Below are positions 56,083-64,000 of a stretch of 64,000 nt of DNA, piece by piece. The position numbers and the translations under genes are program-made. The DNA is from Brevundimonas bacteroides DSM 4726 (GTDB lineage: Bacteria; Pseudomonadota; Alphaproteobacteria; Caulobacterales; Caulobacteraceae), in NCBI RefSeq assembly GCF_000701445.1, contig NZ_JNIX01000002.1:1-64000 (forward strand), written 5' to 3'. Under the pieces are notes generated by a model. It did no database searches. It was not told the origin of the DNA and saw only the letters and a list, made by a program, of their open reading frames with translations. Each line of letters starts with the position of its first letter. The stretch's first letter is position 1.

Positions 56083-56838
56083 ATGACCCACCCCATTCGC
56101 GTCGGCGTCGGCGGCTGGACCTATGAACCGTGGCGCGGCGTCTTCTATCCGGACAAGCTCAGCCAGAAGAAGGAGCTGGGGTTCGCGTCGCGCGCCCTGA
56201 CCTCCATCGAGATCAACGGCACCTACTATTCCACCTTCAAGCCCGACAGCTGGATGAAGTGGCGCGACGAAACGCCGGACGGCTTCGTCTTCTCGGTCAA
56301 GGCCAGCCGCTACTGCACCAATCGCAAGGTGCTGTCCGACATGGGCGAGTCCATGGACCGCTTCCTGGGCCAGGGCCTGACGGCGCTGGGCGACAAGCTC
56401 GGCCCGATCAACTGGCAGTTCATGGGCACGAAGAAGTTCGACGCCGGGGACTTCGAGGGATTCCTGAAGCTCCTGCCGAGCGAACGCGACGGCGTGCGCC
56501 TGCGTCACGCGCTGGAGGTGCGGAACCCGACCTTCGACACCCCGGCCTTCTTCGACCTGGCGGCGAAGTACGGGGTCGCCATCGTCTACGCCGAGGACGA
56601 CGAGGCTCCCGAGTGGCCCCGCATCAACCAGCCGACGGCCGACTTCACCTACGCCCGGCTGATGTCCAGTCGCGAGGACGAGCCGACCGGCATGACCTCG
56701 GCCGAGCTCGACGCCGTCGCCGCCCGTACGAAAGCCTGGGCCAAGCGCGGCGAGGTCTTTGCCTACTTCATCGCCGGGGCGAAGGTCCGCAATCCGGCGG
56801 CGGCCCAGGCCCTGATCGGCAAGCTCGCCTCCGCCTAA
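56083..56838 (+). CDS. DUF72 family protein
   Basis: A 251-residue TIM-barrel-like protein. Family segments: RVGVGGWTYEPWRGVFYPD, TSIEINGTYYSTFKPDSW, FVFSVKASRYCTNRK and FAYFIAGAKVRNP. Biochemical function is not established. GAAGGAGC lies just upstream of the ATG at 56083, deciding the start against one 60 bases earlier. Confidence 0.9.
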   Translation: MTHPIRVGVGGWTYEPWRGVFYPDKLSQKKELGFASRALTSIEINGTYYSTFKPDSWMKWRDETPDGFVFSVKASRYCTNRKVLSDMGESMDRFLGQGLTALGDKLGPINWQFMGTKKFDAGDFEGFLKLLPSERDGVRLRHALEVRNPTFDTPAFFDLAAKYGVAIVYAEDDEAPEWPRINQPTADFTYARLMSSREDEPTGMTSAELDAVAARTKAWAKRGEVFAYFIAGAKVRNPAAAQALIGKLASA

Positions 56839-56916
56839 TCTCGGCCTGCCGGTTGCGGCCTGACCGACCCGGCCACATTTACGCCGTCACGTCCTCCGCC
56901 AACCGAGAGCCCGCCC

Positions 56917-57975
56917 ATGCCGATCGCCACCCGCGCCTTCGCCGCCGTCGCCGCAGACAAGCCGCTGGAGCTCTACAGCTTCGAGCGCCGCGACCCCGGC
57001 CCGGACGACGTGGCCATCGACATCAAGTTCTGCGGCGTCTGTCACTCCGACCTGCACGTCGCCGCCAATGACCTGGGCAACACCCGCTACCCCATCGTGC
57101 CCGGCCATGAGGTGGCGGGGATCGTCTCGGCGGTCGGCTCGAACGTCACGAAGTTCAAGGTCGGCGACCGCGTCGGCGTCGGCTGCATGGTCGACAGCTG
57201 CCGCGTCTGCGAACCCTGCCGCCAGGGCGAGGAGCAGTACTGCGTCCCCGGCATGACCCAGACCTACGGCTCGCCCGATCCCAAGGGCGGCCCCGTCAAT
57301 CAGAAGATCACCCAGGGCGGCTATTCCGACCACATCACGGTCGATCAGAACTATGTCCTGTCGATCCCCGACGCGATCCCGCTGGACGCCGCCGCGCCCC
57401 TGCTGTGCGCCGGCATCACCACCTATTCCCCGCTGAAGGAATGGAAGATCGGGCCGGGCTCGAAGGTCGCCGTCATCGGCCTGGGCGGGCTCGGCCACAT
57501 GGCGGTCAAGCAGGCCGCCGCCCTGGGCGCCGAAGTCACCGTCCTGTCCACCTCGGACCGCAAGAAGGCGGACGCCGAGCGCATGGGCGCGAAGCACTTC
57601 CTCATCAACTCCGACACCGCAGCGATGCAGGCGGCGGCCGAAAAGTTCGACCTCATCATCAACACCGTATCGGCCACGCACGAGATCGCCAGCCACATCC
57701 AGCTGCTGGCGCGGGACGGCACCATGGTCATGCTGGGCCTGACCACCGAGGGCCTGCCGGTCTACGCCCTGCCGCTCTTGTGGCGTCGCCGCCGCATCGC
57801 CGGCAGCCTGATCGGCGGCATCCGCGAAACCCAGGAGATGCTGGATTTCTGCGCCCAGCACCGCATCGCCTCGGACATCGAGGTCATCGCCCCGTCCGAG
57901 ATCAATACCGCCTACGAGCGCATGGGCCGCTCGGACGTGCGCTACCGCTTCGTGCTGGACATGGCGCGGCTGTAG
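56917..57975 (+). CDS. zinc-dependent alcohol dehydrogenase (YahK/cinnamyl-alcohol type)
   Basis: A 352-residue MDR enzyme. The catalytic zinc ligands are in FCGVCHSDLH, PGHEVAG and the Cys of LCAGITTYSPL; the structural zinc cysteines are in SCRVCEPCRQGEEQYC. The NADP-type Rossmann loop is VIGLGGLGHMAVKQA. It reduces aldehydes with broad specificity in related enzymes. It stands alone. Confidence 0.93.
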   Translation: MPIATRAFAAVAADKPLELYSFERRDPGPDDVAIDIKFCGVCHSDLHVAANDLGNTRYPIVPGHEVAGIVSAVGSNVTKFKVGDRVGVGCMVDSCRVCEPCRQGEEQYCVPGMTQTYGSPDPKGGPVNQKITQGGYSDHITVDQNYVLSIPDAIPLDAAAPLLCAGITTYSPLKEWKIGPGSKVAVIGLGGLGHMAVKQAAALGAEVTVLSTSDRKKADAERMGAKHFLINSDTAAMQAAAEKFDLIINTVSATHEIASHIQLLARDGTMVMLGLTTEGLPVYALPLLWRRRRIAGSLIGGIRETQEMLDFCAQHRIASDIEVIAPSEINTAYERMGRSDVRYRFVLDMARL

Positions 57976-58000
57976 AGGCCGCGCCTGCCACCCAGACGGA

Positions 58001-58975
<975 letters not shown>

Positions 58976-59155
58976 CTATGTTGGCCGACCGCGCTGAGCG
59001 GTGCTTGAGGCCGGGGGCTTTGCTGCGGTGCGATGTCAGAAATCGTCGGGCGGCGGTCTAGACGCCATGAGGCACGGTCGCAAGCGGGGGAAGCGGGGTT
59101 TACCGATGGCCGGGCTCCTGCGAGCTTCGGCCTCCAGTTATGAGGAGTTACGCCC

Positions 59156-60043
59156 ATGCGCGCCGTTCTCGCCGCCCTTCTGATGACCACCGTCGCCGCC
59201 CCTGCCCTCGCACAAACGCCGCCCGCCACGATCGGCCAGCAGTATGTTCCCGCGCCCTGGTGGATGCGCGATCCGGTGATCACCTCCATAGGCTATGTCC
59301 GGGTCGAACTTCAGGCCAACCGGGCGCAGTTCTCAGCCAGCTTCCAGACCGTCGACCGCAGCGTCGCGGACGCCTCCCGCGAGGCCGCCGATCAGGTCCG
59401 CGCGCTCAGCCGGGCGCTGGCGGCCTATGGTGCCGAAACCGTGAGGGTCGAGACCACCCTTTCGACCCAGCCGCTGTACGACCAGTACCGCGACGAGAAC
59501 GGCATCCTGCGCGAAAACACCCGCGCCGACCGCATCGAACGCTATCGCGCCGACGCCACGATCCAGGTCCAGGTGCGTGACGTGTCGGTGCTGGAACGGG
59601 TCTATGCGACGGTGGTGGCCTCCCAGCCCGCCTCGATCGGCCAGGTCTATTTCCAGCTGGAACCCGACAACGTCGCCAAGACCAATCTTGCGGCCGCCGC
59701 CATGCGCGACGCGCGCACCCGGGCCGAGAACGCGGCGCGCAATGCCGGGGCGACCCTGGGGTCGGTGCGGGTCATCGATCCGACCGGGCGGGCCTGCCAG
59801 ACCGATGTTCTGGCGGGCTGGCCATCGTACGGTGGCGGCGCGGGCCAGGCGACGACGGTGGACTCCGACATCGTCGTGACCGGCAGCCGGATGTTCGCCC
59901 CGCCCGCACCCCCGCCCCCGCCGCCACCCCCAGCCCCCGGTCAGGCGCCGTCCGAGGCGCAGATCGAGGCGGCGCGGCTGGCGTTGCAGCCGCCGCTGCA
60001 GGTGCTGACCGATCAGGCCTGTGTCGTCTATGGACTGAACTGA
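59156..60043 (+). CDS. SIMPL-domain periplasmic protein with TonB-box-like motif
   Basis: A 295-residue exported protein: signal peptide MRAVLAALLMTTVAAPALAQ, then a SIMPL (DUF541) domain from about 40 to 215. After it comes DIVVTGSR at 238-245, identical in style to the TonB box of outer membrane receptors, and a proline tract (APPAPPPPPPPPAPG) before a C-terminal segment ending in VVYGLN. The SIMPL fold has no fixed function. GAGGAG precedes the ATG. The HIT gene follows 2 bases later. Confidence 0.88.
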   Translation: MRAVLAALLMTTVAAPALAQTPPATIGQQYVPAPWWMRDPVITSIGYVRVELQANRAQFSASFQTVDRSVADASREAADQVRALSRALAAYGAETVRVETTLSTQPLYDQYRDENGILRENTRADRIERYRADATIQVQVRDVSVLERVYATVVASQPASIGQVYFQLEPDNVAKTNLAAAAMRDARTRAENAARNAGATLGSVRVIDPTGRACQTDVLAGWPSYGGGAGQATTVDSDIVVTGSRMFAPPAPPPPPPPPAPGQAPSEAQIEAARLALQPPLQVLTDQACVVYGLN

Positions 60044-60045
60044 GC

Positions 60046-60468
60046 GTGAGCGGCTTTCGACCCGACCCGGCCTTCGAAGCCAGGTCGATCTTCGCCGTGG
60101 ACTGGCCGCTTTGTCATGTGCGGATGCAGACCGACGCGCGCTTTCCCTGGTTGATCCTGATCCCGCGCGTTCAGGGCGCGACAGAGATCGAACACCTGTC
60201 CGCAGATGACCGGACCCGGCTGATGGAGGAAATCGTGCGAGCCGGGGCACGGGTCCGGGATCTCGGCGAAGCGACGGGGCGGCCGGTGGACAAGCTGAAC
60301 CTCGCCGCGCTCGGCAACGTCACGGCCCAGCTGCATGTCCATGTGGTCGGTCGACGCCGGGACGACCCCCTTTGGCCCGATCCGGTCTGGGGGCGAGGCA
60401 AGGCCGAGCCGATGAATGACGACCAGATAGAAACGGCCCTCACACTGGTTCGGGGCGGCGAACGCTAG
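60046..60468 (+). CDS. HIT-family protein
   Basis: A 140-residue nucleotide-binding protein from a GTG 2 bases after the previous stop. The histidine triad region reads QLHVHVVGRRRDDPLWP: the last two His are present and the first is Gln, a form seen in a common bacterial HIT subgroup. Members hydrolyse dinucleoside polyphosphates or nucleotide conjugates. It overlaps the convergent kynA by 4 bases. Confidence 0.88.
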   Translation: MSGFRPDPAFEARSIFAVDWPLCHVRMQTDARFPWLILIPRVQGATEIEHLSADDRTRLMEEIVRAGARVRDLGEATGRPVDKLNLAALGNVTAQLHVHVVGRRRDDPLWPDPVWGRGKAEPMNDDQIETALTLVRGGER

Positions 60469-61262
60469 AGCTGGGTCCGGATCGACCACAGCTCGGGAAA
60501 ACAGCGGCGCTCCAGCGTCGACGACAGATAGCCCACGCCGTCGGTGCCGCCCGTGCCGCGCCGACGGCCAATGATGCGTTCCACCGTCACCACATGCTTG
60601 TGCCGCCAGGTGACCAGGGCGTCGTCCAGATCGACCAGCTTTTCCGCCAGCTGATAGAGCGCCCACCAGCGGTCGGTGTCGCGATAGACCTCAAGCCACG
60701 CCGCCTCGACGTCGGCCGACGGGATGTAGGGGCGCGACACATCCCTATTCAGCACGGCTTGGGGCACGGGAAGGCCCACGGCCGCCAGCTGGGCGAGGGT
60801 GTCGTCGTAAAGACTGGGCGACGCCAGGGCCTGAGACAGCGCCGCGTGGGCGTCAGGGCGATCGGTCTGAAAGACCAGGAACTTGGGATCCTTCAGGCCC
60901 AGCATGGTCTCCAGCCGCCGGAACTGGTCGCTCTGAAAGCCGGAGCTGGAGCCCAGGACGCCGCGAAAGCGCAGGTAGTCGGCGGGCGTCATGGTGGCCA
61001 GGATGTCCCAGCTCTGCGTCATCACCGCCTGGATCCGGCTGACCCGCGCCAGGCTCTTGTAGGCCGGAACCAGGTCTCCGGCGCGCACCAGGCCCTGGGC
61101 CAAGGCCACCTCGTGCAGGATCTGCTTGAGCCACAGCTCCTTGGCCTGGTGGATGATGACGAAGAGCATCTCGTCGTGCTGGCCGCTGACCGGCTTCTGG
61201 GCCGACAGCAGCCGGTCCAGGTCCAGATAGCGGGCGTAGGTCATGTCGGCGGCGTCGGTCAT
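60465..61262 (-). CDS. kynA: tryptophan 2,3-dioxygenase
   Basis: A 265-residue haem enzyme that opens the indole ring to N-formylkynurenine. TYARYLDLDRLLSAQ opens it; DEMLFVIIHQAKELWLKQ contains the distal His and helix contacts; FRGVLGSSSGFQSDQFR and WRHKHVVTVERIIG (haem ligand His) follow. The ATG at 61262 is used because homology starts there; the frame stays open for 69 more codons upstream, probably by chance in GC-rich sequence. Other kynurenine pathway genes are not nearby. Confidence 0.94.
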   Translation of the reverse strand: MTDAADMTYARYLDLDRLLSAQKPVSGQHDEMLFVIIHQAKELWLKQILHEVALAQGLVRAGDLVPAYKSLARVSRIQAVMTQSWDILATMTPADYLRFRGVLGSSSGFQSDQFRRLETMLGLKDPKFLVFQTDRPDAHAALSQALASPSLYDDTLAQLAAVGLPVPQAVLNRDVSRPYIPSADVEAAWLEVYRDTDRWWALYQLAEKLVDLDDALVTWRHKHVVTVERIIGRRRGTGGTDGVGYLSSTLERRCFPELWSIRTQL

Positions 61263-61525
61263 GGGGCCTCTATCGGCCCATACCGGACCGGCCTCAAGGT
61301 TCAGCCGACAAGGACGGGGGGCGCTCCGGCCCGCCGCCAGGAAGCCATAGACGCTCTCGGCTTCTGGGGCGATGAACGCCTCGGCCAGCGTCTGCCGCTT
61401 TACAGGGTCGAGACCCGCGACGGCGGCCCGTACGGCCTCCGTCGCCAGCGATTGAACACCCTGCGCCAACCCGTACCAGCCGCCTTACAGGCCGCATTGC
61501 TGTGAACGCCGTTGGCAACGAGGCT

Positions 61526-61969
61526 TCAGAGCCTGAGCGTCCGTGAGGCCGCCAAACGGGCGAAAGCAATCGTGAGAGCCTTGCGCCTCGCTGCCGCGAG
61601 AGGCGTTTCCGAAGCCTCACGGACCACCGCGCCACCGAAACCGTCGGCGACGATCAGGCCCGGATGATCAGGCAGCAGGCTCTGGGGAAAGTCCGGGGCT
61701 ACGGCGAAGAAGAAGACATCGCAGAAGGGGGCATACTCCGGCCATTTGCGGTCTACGCGGTAATCTTCCGCGCCCGACTTCACCTCGCAGATGACGATAT
61801 CACCCTTACGGCCCAGGGCCATGACGTCGGCGCGGCGGCCGTTGGGCAACCCCACCTCGAGCAGGGGCGCATAGCCCATGTCGGCCAGCAGCCGCGCCGC
61901 GCCCCGGGTGACCGAGAGCGTGGTCTCGCGGCGGCTGAAGACCAGCTCCAGATGGACGGCGGCGGACAT
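61526..61969 (-). CDS. MmcB-family DNA repair protein
   Basis: A 147-residue protein of the MmcB family, named for mitomycin-C induction in Caulobacter. The fold is nuclease-like: GLPNGRRADVMALGRKGDIVICEVKSG has the D...E-x-K arrangement of restriction-endonuclease-type sites, followed by YRVDRKWPEYAPFCDVFFFAV. Catalysis is inferred from the motif. A 263-base gap downstream (61263-61525) shows no gene. Confidence 0.88.
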   Translation of the reverse strand: MSAAVHLELVFSRRETTLSVTRGAARLLADMGYAPLLEVGLPNGRRADVMALGRKGDIVICEVKSGAEDYRVDRKWPEYAPFCDVFFFAVAPDFPQSLLPDHPGLIVADGFGGAVVREASETPLAAARRKALTIAFARLAASRTLRL

Positions 61970-62014
61970 GCCGCCACTATGTTCCGCTTGTGTTCTCGCG
62001 GCAAGCGGGGCCGG

Positions 62015-62539
62015 TCAGGCTCCCGTATGGGTGACCCGGCTCGTGTCGAAGCCGAGCGCCCGAGCCCGGGCCAAGGTGGCGGCGCGGACGGAGGCGGCGG
62101 GGCTCTGGCTGCGCTGCCAGATCCACCAGCTGGACTTGTCGGGCAGGCCCATGATGGCCCAGCTGTAGTCCGGGGCATGGTCCCAAACCCAGTATTGCTG
62201 GGACGCCAGTCCACCGAAGCTGAGCAGACCGGCCAAGCTGAAACGGAACTTGGCGTTGGAGGTGGTGTCGGTGACGCGGGCGGTGGCGCGAAGCGTCTCG
62301 ACCTGGCCGCTGGGACGACGGACACAGGTGACGAGGATGGCGTAGCGTCCCGTGCTCGACGGATTGAAGTCGATCTGGGCGCGGCTGCAATCGCGCTGCA
62401 TCCCGTTCGGGTTCCTGGCGATCTCGAACCAGCGGCCGTCGAACCGGTCGAGGTCGACGGCGGTCGCCTGGGCCAGGGCCGGGGCGGCGGAGGTCAGCAG
62501 GACGGCGGCGGCGGCCGCGCCGAGCAACGGTCGGATCAT
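62015..62539 (-). CDS. lipocalin family protein
   Basis: A 174-residue exported protein from the ATG at 62539: signal peptide MIRPLLGAAAAAVLLTSAAP ending ALAQA, then the lipocalin GxW motif in RFDGRWFEIARNPN, and late segments QYWVWDHAPDYSWAIMG and KSSWWIWQRS. There is no lipobox Cys, so unlike E. coli Blc it should be soluble in the periplasm. The ligand is presumably a lipid or fatty acid. Confidence 0.88.
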   Translation of the reverse strand: MIRPLLGAAAAAVLLTSAAPALAQATAVDLDRFDGRWFEIARNPNGMQRDCSRAQIDFNPSSTGRYAILVTCVRRPSGQVETLRATARVTDTTSNAKFRFSLAGLLSFGGLASQQYWVWDHAPDYSWAIMGLPDKSSWWIWQRSQSPAASVRAATLARARALGFDTSRVTHTGA

Positions 62540-62592
62540 TCGGTCTCTCCCTTGGGCCGGAGCTACGGGCGAGACCTCGACAGGGTTGCGGC

Positions 62593-63135
62593 TCAGCTTC
62601 GTTGCGCGCGCCACTGTTCGCGCGACTGGCCCCAGCGGTCGACGGGGAAGGTCTCGAAAGGCGGGGGCAGGACGGCGGGGCCGAGGTTGGTCGAGCCGAG
62701 CGCCCGAGCCAGGTTCTGGGAGCCCGTGTTGTCCGGATCGATGCAGTGGATGACCTCGGTCCAGCCGAGCACATCGAAGGCGTAGTCGATGGCGGCGGTC
62801 GCGGCCTCGATCCCGTAGCCCTTGCCTTGCGCGTCAGGGTGCAGGCCCCAGCCGACCTCGGTTCCGGGCCAGCCGAGCGGCGTCCACGGGCCGATGCGGC
62901 CCAGCCACAGGCCGGATTGGCGATCGATGACCGAGAACATGGCCACGCCCGACAGCGCCCAGGCCCCGGCCATGCCCATGAAACCGCGCCAGGCGGCCTC
63001 GGCCGGCTGGGGGCCGCCGACGAAGCGCGAGGTGGGGTGGGCCATGAACTCGGCCCAGCGCGGGAAGTCCTCGCTGGCCGTGGGGCGCAGGATCAGGCGG
63101 TCGGTGTGCAGTGTGGGGCCGGGGGCGGTCGTCAC
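62593..63135 (-). CDS. GNAT-family N-acetyltransferase
   Basis: A 180-residue acetyltransferase of the RimJ/RimL-like group. It opens LHTDRLILRPTASEDFPRW; the acetyl-CoA loop is LHPDAQGKGYGIEAATAAI and the C-terminal part has PDNTGSQNLARALGS. The acceptor is unknown. Its start overlaps the thpR stop by 4 bases. Confidence 0.9.
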   Translation of the reverse strand: MTTAPGPTLHTDRLILRPTASEDFPRWAEFMAHPTSRFVGGPQPAEAAWRGFMGMAGAWALSGVAMFSVIDRQSGLWLGRIGPWTPLGWPGTEVGWGLHPDAQGKGYGIEAATAAIDYAFDVLGWTEVIHCIDPDNTGSQNLARALGSTNLGPAVLPPPFETFPVDRWGQSREQWRAQRS

Positions 63136-63668
63136 AGGGGGTACTCGCGTTCGAGGTCGTAGTGGCTGCCGTCGTCGGTCAGGACGCTGGAATACAGGCC
63201 GAAGCGGTCGACGCGGATCGGCGGGCTGTGCAGCAGGTTGTGGTTGGTGATCCAGGCGCCCACGCGGGCGGGGTCGGTCTGGGTCTTGAGATAGGCAAGG
63301 GTGACGTGAGGCCGGTAGGCGCGGGGCTCCATCCGAATGCCGGCGCGCTCGGCGGCGGAGCGGCCGCGGCCGGCGAGCACGTTCAGCCGCTCATTGGGTT
63401 CGACGCCGGCCCAGATCGCATGGCTGCGATGGGCGTCGCCGAAGGCCCCGACGCCTTTGAGCTCGATGTCGAAGGCGCCGCCGGGGATGCGGGACAGCTC
63501 GGCGGCCAGATCGTCGGCGGTGCGTTCGTCGACCTCGCCGTAGAAGGCGAGAGTGACATGGAGCTGCTCGGCCGTGCGCCAGCGCGCGCCCGGCAGCCCG
63601 GTCTGGCGGCGCGCGAGCGTCTCGGCGACGTCGAAGGGGATGGCGAGCGCGGTGAACAGCCGGAGCAT
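63132..63668 (-). CDS. thpR: RNA 2',3'-cyclic phosphodiesterase
   Basis: A 178-residue 2H phosphoesterase. The two HxT motifs are LHVTLAFYGEV (about 36-46) and RPHVTLAYLKT (about 119-129). ThpR opens 2',3'-cyclic phosphates at RNA ends. Length and the N-terminus LRLFTALAIP are typical. It heads a two-gene unit with the GNAT gene. Confidence 0.93.
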   Translation of the reverse strand: MLRLFTALAIPFDVAETLARRQTGLPGARWRTAEQLHVTLAFYGEVDERTADDLAAELSRIPGGAFDIELKGVGAFGDAHRSHAIWAGVEPNERLNVLAGRGRSAAERAGIRMEPRAYRPHVTLAYLKTQTDPARVGAWITNHNLLHSPPIRVDRFGLYSSVLTDDGSHYDLEREYPL

Positions 63669-63815
63669 GGAACGGTCCTAGCCCTCACGGGATTGCGAAG
63701 GAAGGCGGGCGGCCCTGCGGCGACCGTTCCCTTGCGTAAAATGCGCGCGGGCACGATATTCCCGACTTCGGACCTGGGACTTTCCCCTGGGCCCCAAATG
63801 GAGACGACACTCGCG

Positions 63816-64000
63816 ATGAGCGACTTCAGAAACGGTTACTCGACCCCGGCGCCCGCCTCGGCCGACATGGCCGTGGATGCCGGACTGCGCAGCTTCATGC
63901 TGGGCGTCTACAACAAGCTGGCGCTCGGCCTCGCCGTCGCCGGCGTGCTGGCCTACGTCGTCGGCAATGTGCCGGCGGTGCAGCAGTTCTTCTTCGCCCA
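63816..64000 (+). CDS. Bax inhibitor-1/YccA family membrane protein (N-terminal part)
   Basis: Only 61 codons are visible before the right edge. The polar lead (SDFRNGYSTPAPASADMAVD) and then AGLRSFMLGVYNKLALGLAVAG and a first membrane segment match the BI-1/YccA (TMBIM) family, inner membrane proteins linked to calcium leak or protease control. GGAGACGAC precedes the ATG at 63816; an in-frame ATG 18 bases upstream is less likely. Confidence 0.85.
   Translation, partial: MSDFRNGYSTPAPASADMAVDAGLRSFMLGVYNKLALGLAVAGVLAYVVGNVPAVQQFFFA

Noticed and set aside
61263-61469. 69-codon N-terminal extension of tryptophan 2,3-dioxygenase
   Set aside because: The protein is already full length from 61262; the extension is probably an open frame by chance, though a degraded neighbour gene cannot be ruled out.

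Overview
The window is a 64 kb piece of a GC-rich chromosome (roughly 67-70% G+C by eye) from an alphaproteobacterium of the Caulobacterales, most likely a Brevundimonas. The basis is gene content: a RegB/RegA redox pair beside a divergent SCO1/SenC gene, the sulfolipid gene sqdB (sulfoquinovosyl lipids are characteristic of Brevundimonas), an MmcB-type DNA repair protein, PhaR, and a trpFBA-accD-folC run. The genus call is inference. I see no rRNA, tRNA, CRISPR array, prophage or insertion sequence. Nearly everything reads as ordinary chromosomal backbone. One lower-GC pair of genes (40599-41644) looks acquired.

Layout. 1-4.3 kb: the end of an OmpA-like porin, a short-chain dehydrogenase and thiolase for acyl-CoA metabolism, and a WYL regulator facing a glutathione S-transferase across a palindromic operator candidate. 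4.3-8.3 kb: a minus-strand trehalose operon (otsB, GH15 hydrolase, otsA). 8.5-14.2 kb: a surface polysaccharide cluster (arabinose-5-phosphate isomerase, two GT4 glycosyltransferases, a Wza-like export lipoprotein and an unknown protein). 14.4-19.2 kb: hisS, two membrane proteins, 3-hydroxyacyl-CoA dehydrogenase and YggT. 19.2-20.1 kb is an 830-base gene-free stretch with several strong hairpins and an intrinsic terminator. 20.1-26 kb: sqdB with an epimerase-like partner, regA/regB, SCO1 and a HAD hydrolase. 26-31.5 kb: LysR with a divergent aldo/keto reductase, then a deoxyhypusine-synthase-like protein and ornithine decarboxylase that fit a putrescine-to-homospermidine route. 31.8-35.6 kb: phnCDE with a PstS-like lipoprotein. 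35.6-37.6 kb: an ATP-grasp ligase behind a LysE exporter.

38-40.6 kb is clpB, followed by a probable PIN-like toxin/antitoxin pair. 42-44.1 kb: a translationally coupled ArsR-AHSA1-membrane-DUF1801 operon and a rhomboid protein. 44.4-47.6 kb: PhaR and acetyl-CoA acetyltransferase (PHB-related), with a hemolysin III family protein between them. 47.6-56 kb: a serine hydrolase and a long minus-strand run reading rsmC-like, rsuA-like, trpF, trpB, a small secreted protein, trpA, accD and folC. 56-64 kb: DUF72, alcohol dehydrogenase, mdh, a SIMPL protein with a TonB-box-like motif, HIT, tryptophan 2,3-dioxygenase, mmcB, lipocalin, GNAT, thpR and the start of a Bax-inhibitor-1 family gene.

The most distinctive non-gene signals are three repeat families. 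The first is a 40-bp palindromic element in four copies whose inner stem covaries. The second is a set of paired inverted arrays of a GGGATTA-like heptamer at two intergenic sites. The third is a perfect 32-bp inverted repeat. A 63-bp tandem array of 9-mers and a long inverted repeat upstream of clpB are also unusual. No wholly new defence or mobile system is evident.
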